A DNA stretch of 42,328 nt from Parvibaculum sp049671045 (GCF_049671045.1 NZ_JBATUH010000123.1:1-42328), one strand, 5' to 3'. Shown: positions 1 to 8,139, counted from the stretch's first letter. Made by a program: numbers and translations. Notes: a model not told the origin generated them from the sequence alone.

Positions 1-729
1 ATCGCTGTCCGTCATGCCTGTGGCGCGCCAGAGGCCGCGCGCGCCCGCCATGTTGCGGCCATGGGTCGATGTACGTGAACGATAGGGAGGCACGGGTCCA
101 AATCCTTTCGTCTGGAGCGAGGGGCCGGGCCCCGGGAAGAGGGCGGGGCCTGCGGGCTCGAATTGCCGGAATGGGGTCTTTTATCCGGCTGTGCCTCAAT
201 AGACAAATCCCGCCTTTCGCGTCGTCGCGGCCCGGAAAAAGGGGCGCGCCCGCCGCGGGGGCCGCCCTGCTTCGGGCGAAGGGGAATTCGCCCCGAAGAT
301 GGGGGGCAGAGGGCGGCCCCGCGACTGGCCGGGAAGGCATGGCGTCTCGCGCTGACCGACAGGACGGAGCCCCGGTCATGGTGGGTGCGGATGATCGGAC
401 GGGTGCGTCCGGGAGCCTTGGGCATCCGCGCGGCGCAATGTCAGCGCCGCCCGCAGATAAAATGATTCCGCAAGCACTTAATCCATCTTTTGCTCCGGCG
501 AATTTGCAGGAGCGCCGCACGCGCCAGCCTGTCGCGGCAAGGTGAAATTGCCGTCATGGAGCCAAATTGCGGGGTGCTGGCTTCATAAAAAGAGGCTAGC
601 ATTGAACGCGGATGGGGGGATGAGGCTCGCACTTGTGCGCTGGAGCGGGCAATTGCAAGCCTCCGCCGCCTTTTATCTCGGAGGCAGGGAACTGCCTTCA
701 TCTGAAATGAGGCTGAAACGGAGCTTCTC
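1..729. other. Upstream stretch with no convincing gene
   Basis: This 0.7 kb carries open frames on both strands, but their translations are Arg/Gly/Pro/Ala-rich, show no recognisable domain and have no good ribosome binding site, so I call none of them. Around 200-340 it is very GC-rich with short inverted repeats, one of which is listed separately. The last 200 bases should hold the promoter and leader of the polyamine-binding gene that starts at 730. A ribosome binding site (CGGAG) lies just before that start. I could not settle on a sigma-70 promoter: TTGCAA at 653-658 and TTATCT at 673-678 are too close together. The transporter's missing ATPase is not encoded here. Confidence 0.5.
270..298. 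repeat. Inverted repeat / hairpin in the non-coding leader
   Basis: CTTCGGGCGAA (270-280) can pair with TTCGCCCCGAAG (287-298), with one bulged C and a six-base loop. No T-run follows, so it is not a convincing terminator. It may mark the 3' end of an RNA or the end of a gene lying upstream of the window. Confidence 0.35.
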
Positions 730-1830
730 ATGATTGGAAAAATCGGGACGGGACTCGTCGCGATGGCCGTCGCCGGATTGATTTCGGTGGCCGCGCATGC
801 CGAAGACAAGGTCCTCAACATCTACAACTGGTCTGACTACATCGCCGAAGACACCGTGGCGAAGTTTGAAAAGCAGACCGGCATCAAGGTGCGTTACGAC
901 GTCTATGACGGCAACGAGACGCTGGAGGCCAAGCTCATGGCCGGCCATTCGGGCTATGACATCGTCGTGCCGACCGCCTTCCCGTTTCTCGATCGCCAGA
1001 TCAAGGCCGGCGTCTATATGAAGCTCGATAAGAGCAAGATTCCGAACTACAAGAATCTCGATCCGAAGCTCATGGCGCGCGTCGCCGCCGCCGATCCCGG
1101 CAACGAGCATGCCGTGATCTGGATGTGGGGCACGGACGGCGTCGGCTACAACGTGAAGGCGGTCGAGAAAGTGCTGCCCAACGCGCCGGTCAATTCGCTC
1201 GACATGATCTTCAAGCCGGAAGTCGTCTCGAAGCTCGCCAAGTGCGGCGTGACCATGCTCGATTCGCCGACCGACGTGATCCCGGTCGCGCTCAACTATC
1301 TCGGCCTCGATCCCAATTCGCAGAATCCCGAAGACCTGCAGAAGGCTCAGGACCTGCTGATGAAGATCCGGCCCTACATCAAGTACTTCAACTCGTCGCA
1401 ATACATCAACGACCTCGCCAATGGCGACATCTGCGTGGCCTTCGGCTGGTCGGGCGACGTGTTCCAGGCGGCGAACCGCGCGGTCGAAGCCAAGAACGGC
1501 ATCGAGATCAAATATTCGATCCCGAAGGAAGGCACGCTGATCTGGTTCGACACCATGGCCATCCCGAAAGATGCGCCGCATCCCGAGCTTGCCTATCAGT
1601 GGATCAACTTCGTCCTTCAGCCGGAGATCGAGGCGGCGAACTCGAATTATGTCGCCTATGCCAACCCCGTTCCGTCGTCCAAGCCGATGGTCGACGAAGC
1701 CGTGCGGGACGACCCGAACATCTATCCTTCCGAGGAAGTGATGGATAAGCTGTTCGCCGTTCCGACCAAGTCGGAGAAGTTCACCCGGCTCCAGACGCGC
1801 GCCTGGACGTCGATTCGGACTGGACAGTAA
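730..1830 (+). CDS. potF: Polyamine (putrescine/spermidine-type) ABC transporter substrate-binding protein, PotF-like
   Basis: A 366-residue periplasmic binding protein of the PotD/PotF family, expected to capture putrescine or a related polyamine and deliver it to the permeases encoded just downstream. A Sec signal peptide is visible (residues 1-24, cleavage after Ala-His-Ala). The mature protein opens with the family hallmark LNIYNWSDYI, where the WSDY residues line the ligand pocket. Two cysteines (C172 and C235) sit where E. coli PotF has its disulfide pair. Length matches PotF (about 370). The start is supported by CGGAG a few bases upstream. It is the first gene of a cluster with two permeases, separated from them by a perfect hairpin. 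No ATPase gene is present. The family is certain; the exact polyamine is not. Confidence 0.93.
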   Translation: MIGKIGTGLVAMAVAGLISVAAHAEDKVLNIYNWSDYIAEDTVAKFEKQTGIKVRYDVYDGNETLEAKLMAGHSGYDIVVPTAFPFLDRQIKAGVYMKLDKSKIPNYKNLDPKLMARVAAADPGNEHAVIWMWGTDGVGYNVKAVEKVLPNAPVNSLDMIFKPEVVSKLAKCGVTMLDSPTDVIPVALNYLGLDPNSQNPEDLQKAQDLLMKIRPYIKYFNSSQYINDLANGDICVAFGWSGDVFQAANRAVEAKNGIEIKYSIPKEGTLIWFDTMAIPKDAPHPELAYQWINFVLQPEIEAANSNYVAYANPVPSSKPMVDEAVRDDPNIYPSEEVMDKLFAVPTKSEKFTRLQTRAWTSIRTGQ

Positions 1831-1836
1831 TAGAGC

Positions 1837-1865
1837 AAACCCCGGCGGCGTGGCCGCCGGGGTTT
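1837..1865 (+). terminator. Perfect 13-bp hairpin between binding protein and permease genes
   Basis: AAACCCCGGCGGC (1837-1849) is exactly complementary to GCCGCCGGGGTTT (1853-1865), with a three-base loop GTG. The A-run on the left and T-run on the right give it an intrinsic-terminator shape, although the tail after the stem is only TTTCTC. It begins seven bases after the stop codon of the binding protein. In ABC operons such a hairpin commonly causes partial termination or protects the upstream mRNA, so that binding protein exceeds permease. That role is inferred. Confidence 0.75.
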
Positions 1866-1883
1866 CTCATCGCCGGGGGTTCA

Positions 1884-2825
1884 ATGGCGAGTAAAGGCAA
1901 TACCTCGTGGATCGAAGGGCTGGCGTCGTCGCTGGCCCGTATTGGTTTGACGGGCAGGCGCATCGTCATCGGCGTTCCGCTGATCTGGTTGTCGCTCTTT
2001 TTCCTGCTGCCATTTCTGATCGTTCTCAAGATCAGCTTCGCGACACAGATCCTCGGTATCCCGCCATACACGCCGCTGTTCGACTGGAGCCAGGGAGGGT
2101 GGCTGCCCAGGTTGCAGCTCGATTTTTCCAATTACGCCTATCTGTTCGAAGACAAGCTCTACATCGTCGCCTATCTGAATTCGGTCAAGATCGCGTTCTT
2201 CGCGACCTGCATCTGCATCCTGATCGCCTATCCCGTCGCCTATGGCGTCGCGCGCGTGCCGGAAAGCTGGCGCAATCCGCTGCTGCTTCTGATCGTGCTG
2301 CCGTTCTGGACCTCGCTGCTGCTGCGCGTCTATGCCTGGATCGGCCTTCTCAAGAACAACGGCATCATCAACAATTTCCTAGTTTCCATCGGCCTGATCA
2401 CCGATCCGCTGCCGATGATGAACAATGCCTTTTCGATCTATGTGGGCATTGTCTATTCCTATCTGCCGTTCATGCTGCTGCCGCTCTATGCGGCGCTCTC
2501 GCGCATGGACCTCACGCTGCTCGAAGCCGCGGCCGATCTCGGCGCCTCGCGCACGCGCGCCTTCTTCTCGGTCACGCTGCCGCTCTCCATTCCCGGCGTC
2601 ATCGCGGGCGGGATGCTCGTCTTCATTCCGGCGATCGGTGAATTCGTCATCCCCTCGCTTCTCGGCGGCCCGAGCACGACCATGATCGGCCGCGTGATCT
2701 GGGACGAGTTCTTTGAAAACCAGGCCTGGCCCGTCGCCTCGGCGGTGGCCATCGCTCTCATGCTGTTCCTGGTCGTGCCCATCATGATCTTCCAGCATTA
2801 TCAGGCGCGTTCGGAGCAGCCATGA
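1884..2825 (+). CDS. potH: Polyamine ABC transporter permease, PotH/PotB-like
   Basis: A 313-residue inner-membrane permease of the binding-protein-dependent family. It has a hydrophobic first helix near residues 28-52 and about five further membrane segments. The cytoplasmic EAA loop is clear near residues 212-240 (LEAAADLGASRTRAFFSVTL followed by PLSIPGVIAG); this loop docks on the ATPase. The long periplasmic stretch between helices 1 and 2 (about residues 55-90) is typical of PotH/PotB. A GGGGG tract precedes the ATG. Its stop overlaps the start of the next permease by four bases (ATGA), indicating translational coupling. It should form a heterodimeric channel with that permease. Confidence 0.92.
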   Translation: MASKGNTSWIEGLASSLARIGLTGRRIVIGVPLIWLSLFFLLPFLIVLKISFATQILGIPPYTPLFDWSQGGWLPRLQLDFSNYAYLFEDKLYIVAYLNSVKIAFFATCICILIAYPVAYGVARVPESWRNPLLLLIVLPFWTSLLLRVYAWIGLLKNNGIINNFLVSIGLITDPLPMMNNAFSIYVGIVYSYLPFMLLPLYAALSRMDLTLLEAAADLGASRTRAFFSVTLPLSIPGVIAGGMLVFIPAIGEFVIPSLLGGPSTTMIGRVIWDEFFENQAWPVASAVAIALMLFLVVPIMIFQHYQARSEQP

Positions 2826-3637
2826 AAGTCACCAGCCTTTCCCCCTTCGTGCTGATTTCCATGATGCTGGGCTTCGTGTTTCTCTACGCGCCCATCGTCG
2901 TGCTCGTGATCTTCTCGTTCAACGCGTCGCGTCTCGTGACCGTCTGGGCGGGTTTCTCGACGAAGTGGTACGTCTCGCTCCTTACCGACGATCAGGTGCT
3001 CGGCGCGGCCTATCTGAGCTTCCGCATCGCCTTCATGAACGCGACGCTCTCGGTCATTTTGGGCACCATGGCGGCGGTCGCACTGGTCCGCTTCGGCCGC
3101 TTCTACGGCCGCTCGGTGATGATCCAGTCGATCTCCTCGCGCCTCGTTCTTCCGGATGTCATTCTCGGCCTGTCGATCCTTCTGCTCTTCGTGGCGATGC
3201 AGAGCCTGATCGGCTGGCCGACGCGGCGCGGCTTCACCACCATTCTGATCGCGCATGTGACCTTCTCGTCCGCCTATGTCGCCATCGTCGTCCAGTCGCG
3301 GCTTGCCGGCCTCGACCGCACCTTCGAGGAGGCCGCCTTCGATCTCGGCGCAAGTCCCTTCAACGTGTTTCGCACCGTCACCCTGCCGCTCATCGCGCCT
3401 TCGCTGGTTGCGGGCTGGCTTCTTGCCTTCATCCTCTCCTTCGACGATCTCGTGATCGCGAGCTTCGCTTCGGGCCCCAACGCCACGACGCTGCCCATGG
3501 TGATCTTCTCGAAGGTGAGGTTCGGCATCACGCCGGAAATCAATGCGCTGGCCACGATCATCGTCGTCGGCGTCGCCATCGGCGTCATCTTCGCTGGCAA
3601 TCTGTTGCAGCGTCAGGCCACGCAACGCCAGAAATAG
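2822..3637 (+). CDS. potI: Polyamine ABC transporter permease, PotI/PotC-like
   Basis: A 271-residue inner-membrane permease, the PotI/PotC partner of the preceding permease. It has about six membrane segments and an EAA loop (FEEAAFDLGASPFNVFRTVT, then LPLIAPSLVAG) near residues 170-200. The C-terminal half carries the PotC-type segment SFDDLVIASFASGPNATTLP. Translation is coupled to the upstream gene through an ATGA overlap. No ATP-binding subunit follows: the next gene, 117 bp downstream, is an amidase. The complex must therefore use an ATPase encoded elsewhere, either upstream of position 1 or a shared one. Confidence 0.92.
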   Translation: MKVTSLSPFVLISMMLGFVFLYAPIVVLVIFSFNASRLVTVWAGFSTKWYVSLLTDDQVLGAAYLSFRIAFMNATLSVILGTMAAVALVRFGRFYGRSVMIQSISSRLVLPDVILGLSILLLFVAMQSLIGWPTRRGFTTILIAHVTFSSAYVAIVVQSRLAGLDRTFEEAAFDLGASPFNVFRTVTLPLIAPSLVAGWLLAFILSFDDLVIASFASGPNATTLPMVIFSKVRFGITPEINALATIIVVGVAIGVIFAGNLLQRQATQRQK

Positions 3638-3754
3638 GCCCCGCGCCCCCGCGCGCTCTTCACTCTGGAAGCGGCATGCAATGGCTGCAATGATGCCGCC
3701 TGGAGCGCCGTACGACGGAAAGATACGGCCGGAGCAGGAGGGGAGGCGCCGCTT

Positions 3755-5161
3755 ATGGGCAGCATCGACATTCACTATCAGAGCCTGACGCATATATCCC
3801 GCGAGATCAGAACGGGCGCCGTTTCGCCTGTCGAGGTGACGCAGGATCTGCTCGGCCGGATCGCGCGTCTGGAGCCCCGTCTCCACAGCTATGCGACCGT
3901 GATGGAAGAGGCGGCGCTTGCCGATGCCCGCCGCGCGGAGAGCGAAATCGCCCGCGGAATGGATCGCGGGCCGCTCCATGGCGTGCCCGTCGCTGTCAAG
4001 GATCTCTGCTTCACGAAGGACGCGCCAACCGGCTCCGGCACCACCATCTATCGCAACTGGACGCCGGACCATGACGCGACCGTCGTCGAGCGCCTGCGCC
4101 GCGCGGGCGCGGTCATTCTCGGCAAGCTGCAGCTCACCGAGGGTGCGACCGGCCATCACCACCCGGACATCGTTCCGCCCGTCAATCCCTGGGGGGCCGA
4201 CCGCTGGACCGGCGTTTCGTCCAGCGGCTCGGGCGTCGCCACGGCTGCGGGCCTCTGCTTCGGCTCGCTCGGCACCGATACGGCGGGATCGATCCGTTTC
4301 CCATCCGCAAGCTGCGGCGTTACCGGGATCAAGCCGAGTTGGGGCCGCGTCAGCCGGTATGGCGTGTTTCCGCTCGCGGAATCGCTCGACCATATCGGGC
4401 CGATGGCGCGGAGCGCCGCCGATGCCGCCGCGATCCTCGGCGCCATTGCGGGCGCGGATGCGAACGATCCGACCGCGCGGCTCGAGCCGGTGCCCGATTA
4501 TCTGGGCGGCATTGCGGGCGGCATCAGCGGCCTTCGCATCGGCATCGACTGGTCCTATGCGACCGATGGTGCCGACGAGGCGGTGGCGGCCGTCATCAAG
4601 GAAGCGCTCGCCGTCTTCCGCGAGCTTGGCGCGCGCATCCGCGAGATTTCCCTTCCCTCGATCGCGGGCATTCTTGCCAACGCGCTGACGCTGATGACGG
4701 TGGAGGCGGCGGAAGGCCACGCCGCGACCTTCCCCTCGCGCGCGAGCGAATATAGCCCCGGCCTCACCGGGCTCCTCGAAATCGGGCGGGCGGTGACGGG
4801 CGTCGACCTCTTCAAGGCGCAGAAGGAGCGCTGGGCCTTCTCGGGCAGGCTCGCTTCCGTCTTCGAGGATGTCGATGTCATTCTCATGCCCGCGATCATG
4901 ACGACCGTGCCGACGGTGGATGAAGCGAATGCGGCGATGGCCGACCCGGTTCAGGGCCTGCCTTCGCTCCTGCGCTTCACCGTGCCGTTCAACGCTTCCG
5001 GAAATCCCTCGATCACCTTGCCGGGCGGCCATGACGCGCGCGGCCTGCCCATCGGCTTCCAGCTTGTCGGGCGGCATATGGCCGAGGATGTGCTCTGCCG
5101 CGCGGGCCATGCCTTCCAGCAGGCGACGGACTGGCACACGCGGCACCCGAAGCTCGACTGA
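3755..5161 (+). CDS. Amidase (amidase-signature family)
   Basis: A 468-residue amidase-signature hydrolase that would cleave a carboxamide to acid and ammonia or amine. The Ser-cisSer-Lys triad can be placed: Lys82 in HGVPVAVKD, the cis-Ser near 156 in the SSSGSG segment, and the nucleophile near Ser179 in GTDTAGSIRFPS. The full length and C-terminal half look normal. GatA/GatCAB identity is unlikely: there is no gatB or gatC nearby and the signature is of the catabolic type. GGAGG lies about 12 bases before the ATG. Lying just downstream of a polyamine transporter, it could act on an imported or acetylated amide, but that is conjecture. A nested hairpin follows the stop codon. Confidence 0.88.
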   Translation: MGSIDIHYQSLTHISREIRTGAVSPVEVTQDLLGRIARLEPRLHSYATVMEEAALADARRAESEIARGMDRGPLHGVPVAVKDLCFTKDAPTGSGTTIYRNWTPDHDATVVERLRRAGAVILGKLQLTEGATGHHHPDIVPPVNPWGADRWTGVSSSGSGVATAAGLCFGSLGTDTAGSIRFPSASCGVTGIKPSWGRVSRYGVFPLAESLDHIGPMARSAADAAAILGAIAGADANDPTARLEPVPDYLGGIAGGISGLRIGIDWSYATDGADEAVAAVIKEALAVFRELGARIREISLPSIAGILANALTLMTVEAAEGHAATFPSRASEYSPGLTGLLEIGRAVTGVDLFKAQKERWAFSGRLASVFEDVDVILMPAIMTTVPTVDEANAAMADPVQGLPSLLRFTVPFNASGNPSITLPGGHDARGLPIGFQLVGRHMAEDVLCRAGHAFQQATDWHTRHPKLD

Positions 5162-5172
5162 CGAAGCGGGGC

Positions 5173-5212
5173 GCGGGCGAGCGCGGGATCTCCCGCCCGT
5201 CCGCTCGCCCGC
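5173..5212. terminator. Nested hairpin terminator between convergent genes
   Basis: GCGGGCGAGC (5173-5182) is the exact reverse complement of GCTCGCCCGC (5203-5212). Inside the loop a second hairpin forms from GCGGGA and TCCCGC. On the plus strand ATTTTATT follows shortly after. It fills the 59-bp gap between the stops of the amidase (+) and the COG3687 gene (-) and could serve both directions. Confidence 0.7.
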
Positions 5213-5220
5213 CCGTCATT

Positions 5221-6081
5221 TTATTCCGCAGGCTGAGGAGTGCCCGAAATATTCCGCGCGACGGAGGCCACGACATCGCGATTGTCGTGATCCCAGGGAT
5301 GGAAGTCGCGCCGGAAGAAATCGCGCCACGGCTTGCCCAGACCGCGCAGCGCGCCGCCCTTGCCGAAGAGATAGCGGATGCCGCCGATCCACAGCCGGGT
5401 TTTCGAGCCCTGGTAGTCGCGCAGCATGATGCGCATATGGCGCAGCGCATCCCAAAAGAACTGCACGGTGACGAAAAGCATGATCCGCCGGCGCAGATAG
5501 TTCGTGCCGCCCACGGCGCGATAGACGTCGAAGGCGACCGCCTTGTGCTCGCTTTCCTCGATCGCATGCCATTTCCAGAGCGCGACCATTTCCGGATGGG
5601 CGCCTTCCAGAAGCTCCGGGCGGCGGAGCAGGGCGTCGGCAAGGATCGCGGTCCAGTGCTCATAGGCGACCGTCGCCGCGAGGCGGGCGATGGGCGGCAG
5701 GTTCCTGTCCGCCCAGGCGATGCGGTTGCGGATTGGCGCCTCGAGCTTGTCGAGCGGATAGAAGCGGGCGGCGCAAAGCGCTTCATTGTACTTCTGATGC
5801 TCGCGCCGGTGGATGGACTCCTGCGCCGTGAAGCCGCGTATATGGCTTTGCAGCTCGGGGTCCGTGATCTTGTCGCGATAGTGCTTCACGGCGTTGATGA
5901 ACTGCTCTTCGCCAACCGGAAACATGATGGAGAGCGCATTGTAGAAGGCAGTGGGAAAGGCCTCGCCGCCATGCCAATCGGTTGCGAGCACATCCGCGAT
6001 TCTGAAATCGAGGTTGCGCGGCGTAATCGAAACATCGTCGGGGGTGCGGGAAATCTTCTCCGCATTGGTGGGGCTGCTCAT
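5221..6081 (-). CDS. Predicted metal-dependent hydrolase, COG3687 / PF10118 family
   Basis: A 286-residue cytosolic protein of the poorly characterised COG3687 family, which is predicted to bind metal through a ferritin-like helical core. Candidate ligands are spaced as in di-iron proteins: E58/E59 in VGEEQF, E88 with H91 in QESIH, E141 in AYEHW, and E175/E176 with H179 in EESEH. The C-terminal part (from about 195) is basic and aromatic and could bind membrane or nucleic acid; this is inference. The start ATG is preceded by GAGG. It stands alone, convergent with the amidase and divergent from the YaiI gene. The substrate is unknown. Confidence 0.8.
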   Translation of the reverse strand: MSSPTNAEKISRTPDDVSITPRNLDFRIADVLATDWHGGEAFPTAFYNALSIMFPVGEEQFINAVKHYRDKITDPELQSHIRGFTAQESIHRREHQKYNEALCAARFYPLDKLEAPIRNRIAWADRNLPPIARLAATVAYEHWTAILADALLRRPELLEGAHPEMVALWKWHAIEESEHKAVAFDVYRAVGGTNYLRRRIMLFVTVQFFWDALRHMRIMLRDYQGSKTRLWIGGIRYLFGKGGALRGLGKPWRDFFRRDFHPWDHDNRDVVASVARNISGTPQPAE

Positions 6082-6268
6082 CGGGGGCCTCTTCTGTCGT
6101 TCGCTATCCGCAATTTAGGAAAGGCCCGGCATCGTTCGAGGTCGAATCCGGCTAGATTGGGGGTCCAAAGTGGCCAAATTGCGCGTGAAGGAATGGAAAT
6201 GAGCGCTCGCTGCGGATCTGCGGGGCGGTAAAGCCCCGGTCCACACCCTGCGCTCCGGAAACAACGGA

Positions 6269-6751
6269 ATGACCGTCAGCCCCAAAACTCCCGAAATTTA
6301 TGTCGATGCCGATGCCTGCCCGGTGAAGGAGGAAGTGCTGCGTGTCGCCGAGCGCCACGGGCTCGGCGTCTTCATCGTCAGCAATGGCGGCATGAGGCCG
6401 AGCCGTCACCCGCTCGTCCGCACCATTGTCGTGGCCGACGGCCCCGATGCCGCCGATGACTGGATCGCTGAGCGCATCGGGTCTGCGGATATCTGCGTCA
6501 CCGCCGACATTCCGCTTGCCTCGCGCTGTCTCGAGCACGGCGCGAAAGTGCTGAACGCCAACGGAAAGCCGTTCACGGAGGAAAGCATCGGCATGGCGCT
6601 CGCCATGCGCGGCCTCATGCAGCATCTGCGCGAAACGAGCGATGTCAGGGGCGGCCCGCCGCCATTCAGCCGCGAGGATCGCTCGCGCTTTCTGAGATCG
6701 CTAGAGGAGGTCGTTCAGTCGGTGCTGAAAAGCGCGGGCGCCGGCAACTGA
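6269..6751 (+). CDS. yaiI: YaiI/YqxD family protein (UPF0178, DUF188)
   Basis: A 160-residue member of the UPF0178 family, a PIN-like fold of unknown cellular role. The N-terminal hallmark YVDADACPVKEEV begins at residue 11. The acidic residues expected of a metal site follow in VVADGPDAADDWI and DICVTADIPLA. The conserved stretch NGKPFTEESI and the C-terminal GGPPPFSREDRSRF are also present. Length is normal (about 150). The ribosome binding site is poor, so low expression is plausible. It stands alone, with a convergent modA downstream. A nuclease role is suggested only by fold. Confidence 0.9.
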   Translation: MTVSPKTPEIYVDADACPVKEEVLRVAERHGLGVFIVSNGGMRPSRHPLVRTIVVADGPDAADDWIAERIGSADICVTADIPLASRCLEHGAKVLNANGKPFTEESIGMALAMRGLMQHLRETSDVRGGPPPFSREDRSRFLRSLEEVVQSVLKSAGAGN

Positions 6752-6759
6752 GCGGCGAA

Positions 6760-6773
6760 GGCGCGCGAGCGCC
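6760..6773. terminator. Short GC hairpin between convergent yaiI and modA
   Basis: GGCGC (6760-6764) pairs with GCGCC (6769-6773) around a four-base loop, in the 24-bp gap between two convergent stop codons. It is short and has no T-run, so it is only a possible terminator. Confidence 0.25.
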
Positions 6774-6775
6774 CC

Positions 6776-7555
6776 TCACTTCAATGTGGTGAAGCCATGC
6801 GCCTTGAAGATTTTGCCTGCGCGGGCCGACGAGAGGAAACCGAGGAACGCGGCCGCATCCTCGTTTCGGGACGCCGCGGTCAGCGCCGCCGGATAGACGA
6901 TCGGCGGGTGCGTGTCCTCCGGAAAGACCGCGACGATCCGAACGGCGGGCTCCGCCAGCGCGTCCGTCCGATAGACGATGCCGAGCGGCGCTTCGCCCCG
7001 CGCGACGAAGGCGAGCGCGGCCCTTACGTTTTCGGCCTGCGCGATCCGGTTCTCGACGCTCGCCCACACACCGAGCTTTTCGAGCGCGGCCTTGCCGTAT
7101 TTCCCGGCCGGAACCGCCCTCGTGTCGGCCATGGCGAGCCGGCCGGTTCCGAGCGCGTGGGCGAGGTCGACACCGGGCGCGATCGTGAGTGATACGGCGG
7201 AGCCCTTCGGCGCGACGAGGACGAGCCGGTTGCCGAGAAGGTCGATCCGCGACTTCGCCTTCAGCAGATGGCGCGCATCGAGATAGTCCATCCAGTCGAG
7301 ATCGGCGGAAATGAAAAGGTCGGCCGGCGCGCCTTGCCCGATCTGCTTGGCGAGGAGCGAACTTCCCGCATAGGAAATCCGTACCGTCTTGCCGGTTTCA
7401 TGCGCCCATTCCGCCGTCACCGCGTCGAGCGCTTCCTTGAGGCTCGCCGCCGCAAAGACGAGCGGCGGAGTGCCAGCCGCCCGCGCCGCCGCGCCCGGCA
7501 GCGCGAGAGCGGCGAGGAGGCCGAGCGCCAAGCCGATGCCGCGCCAATTCATCAT
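6776..7555 (-). CDS. modA: Molybdate ABC transporter substrate-binding protein ModA (orphan)
   Basis: A 259-residue periplasmic molybdate/tungstate-binding protein. A signal peptide occupies roughly residues 1-27 and ends in AAARA. The mature N-terminus PLVFAAASLKEALDAV contains the serine-bearing loop that binds the oxyanion, and ISYAGSSLLAKQIGQGAPAD supplies the second binding loop. The later blocks GKYGKAALEKLG and GEAPLGIVYRTDA are also typical. There are no modB/modC genes here: the only neighbour in the operon is a hotdog thioesterase 27 bp upstream. It may supply a transporter encoded elsewhere or bind another oxyanion. Confidence 0.9.
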   Translation of the reverse strand: MMNWRGIGLALGLLAALALPGAAARAAGTPPLVFAAASLKEALDAVTAEWAHETGKTVRISYAGSSLLAKQIGQGAPADLFISADLDWMDYLDARHLLKAKSRIDLLGNRLVLVAPKGSAVSLTIAPGVDLAHALGTGRLAMADTRAVPAGKYGKAALEKLGVWASVENRIAQAENVRAALAFVARGEAPLGIVYRTDALAEPAVRIVAVFPEDTHPPIVYPAALTAASRNEDAAAFLGFLSSARAGKIFKAHGFTTLK

Positions 7556-7582
7556 GCGGGTCGAGCCTCGCTCTTGCCTGCC

Positions 7583-7984
7583 TCAGAGCACGAGCTGCGT
7601 CTGGGTGACGATGGCGGCGAGTTTGCCACCGTCGCGGCTGATGCGGGTTTGCCAGACCATGAGCTTCCTTCCGCGATGCACGGGCGTCGAGATAGCATGC
7701 GCGGTTTCGCCGAGCGGTATGGCGGCGAGGAAATTCGTCTTGCTCTCGACCGTGGTGGTCGAGGCGCCCTGATCGAGATTGAGCACGGTGCCGATGGCGC
7801 CGAGCGTATCGGCGAGCGCCATGATGGCGCCGCCATGCATGATGTCGGGAACGGTGCAAAGCTCCTTGCGGACCGGAAGCCGCGCCTCAACGCATTCGGG
7901 CGTCGCGCTGACCAGTTCGAGCCCCAGAAGCTCCGCGAAGGGAAGCGGGCTCTTGCGCAGGCGCTCCATGATTTCGTCCGACAT
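7583..7984 (-). CDS. PaaI-type hotdog-fold acyl-CoA thioesterase
   Basis: A 133-residue single-domain hotdog protein predicted to hydrolyse acyl- or aryl-CoA thioesters in the cytosol. The signature MHGGAIMALADTLGA (from residue 49) contains the HGG motif and the catalytic acidic position, as in PaaI/YbgC-like enzymes. The later TVESKTNFLAAIPLGE is the usual second conserved block. The ATG is preceded by GAGG. It is the first gene of a two-gene transcript with modA. The substrate cannot be told; other acyl-CoA genes occur further along the window. Confidence 0.85.
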   Translation of the reverse strand: MSDEIMERLRKSPLPFAELLGLELVSATPECVEARLPVRKELCTVPDIMHGGAIMALADTLGAIGTVLNLDQGASTTTVESKTNFLAAIPLGETAHAISTPVHRGRKLMVWQTRISRDGGKLAAIVTQTQLVL

Positions 7985-8110
7985 CTCGACCTCGTTGCTG
8001 GTGATGTGAATGAGGGACGTTAAGCCCTGAAGCGGAATTGCGTAAGGGCCGGATTCAGGCCGTCAGACAGGGCCATTTGCGCGGGCGGCCGGCCGATCGC
8101 AACTCGGCGG

Positions 8111-8139
8111 TTGACATAGTTCTATTTTGGAACTTACCT
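8111..8139 (+). promoter_or_regulatory. Candidate sigma-70 promoter with overlapping inverted repeat
   Basis: A consensus TTGACA (8111-8116) lies 17 bases before TTACCT (8134-8139), a weak -10. Within the spacer, AGTTC (8118-8122) and GAACT (8130-8134) form an inverted repeat around TATTTTG, the right shape for a dimeric repressor site overlapping the promoter. It precedes the SDR gene at 8168. The transcription start and any regulator are unverified. Confidence 0.4.

Noticed and set aside
12..425. A 137-codon minus-strand frame in the leader region, and overlapping plus-strand frames at 69-545
   Set aside because: They are low-complexity Arg/Pro/Gly translations with no good ribosome binding site and no recognised family.
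653..678. TTGCAA/TTATCT as the promoter of the polyamine operon
   Set aside because: The spacer is only 14 bases, too short for a sigma-70 promoter.
2801..5146. A 781-codon minus-strand frame opposite the second permease and the amidase
   Set aside because: It is a composition artefact; both plus-strand proteins are well supported.
3755..5161. Reading the amidase as GatA of the tRNA amidotransferase
   Set aside because: There is no gatB or gatC nearby and the segments around the triad look like catabolic amidases.
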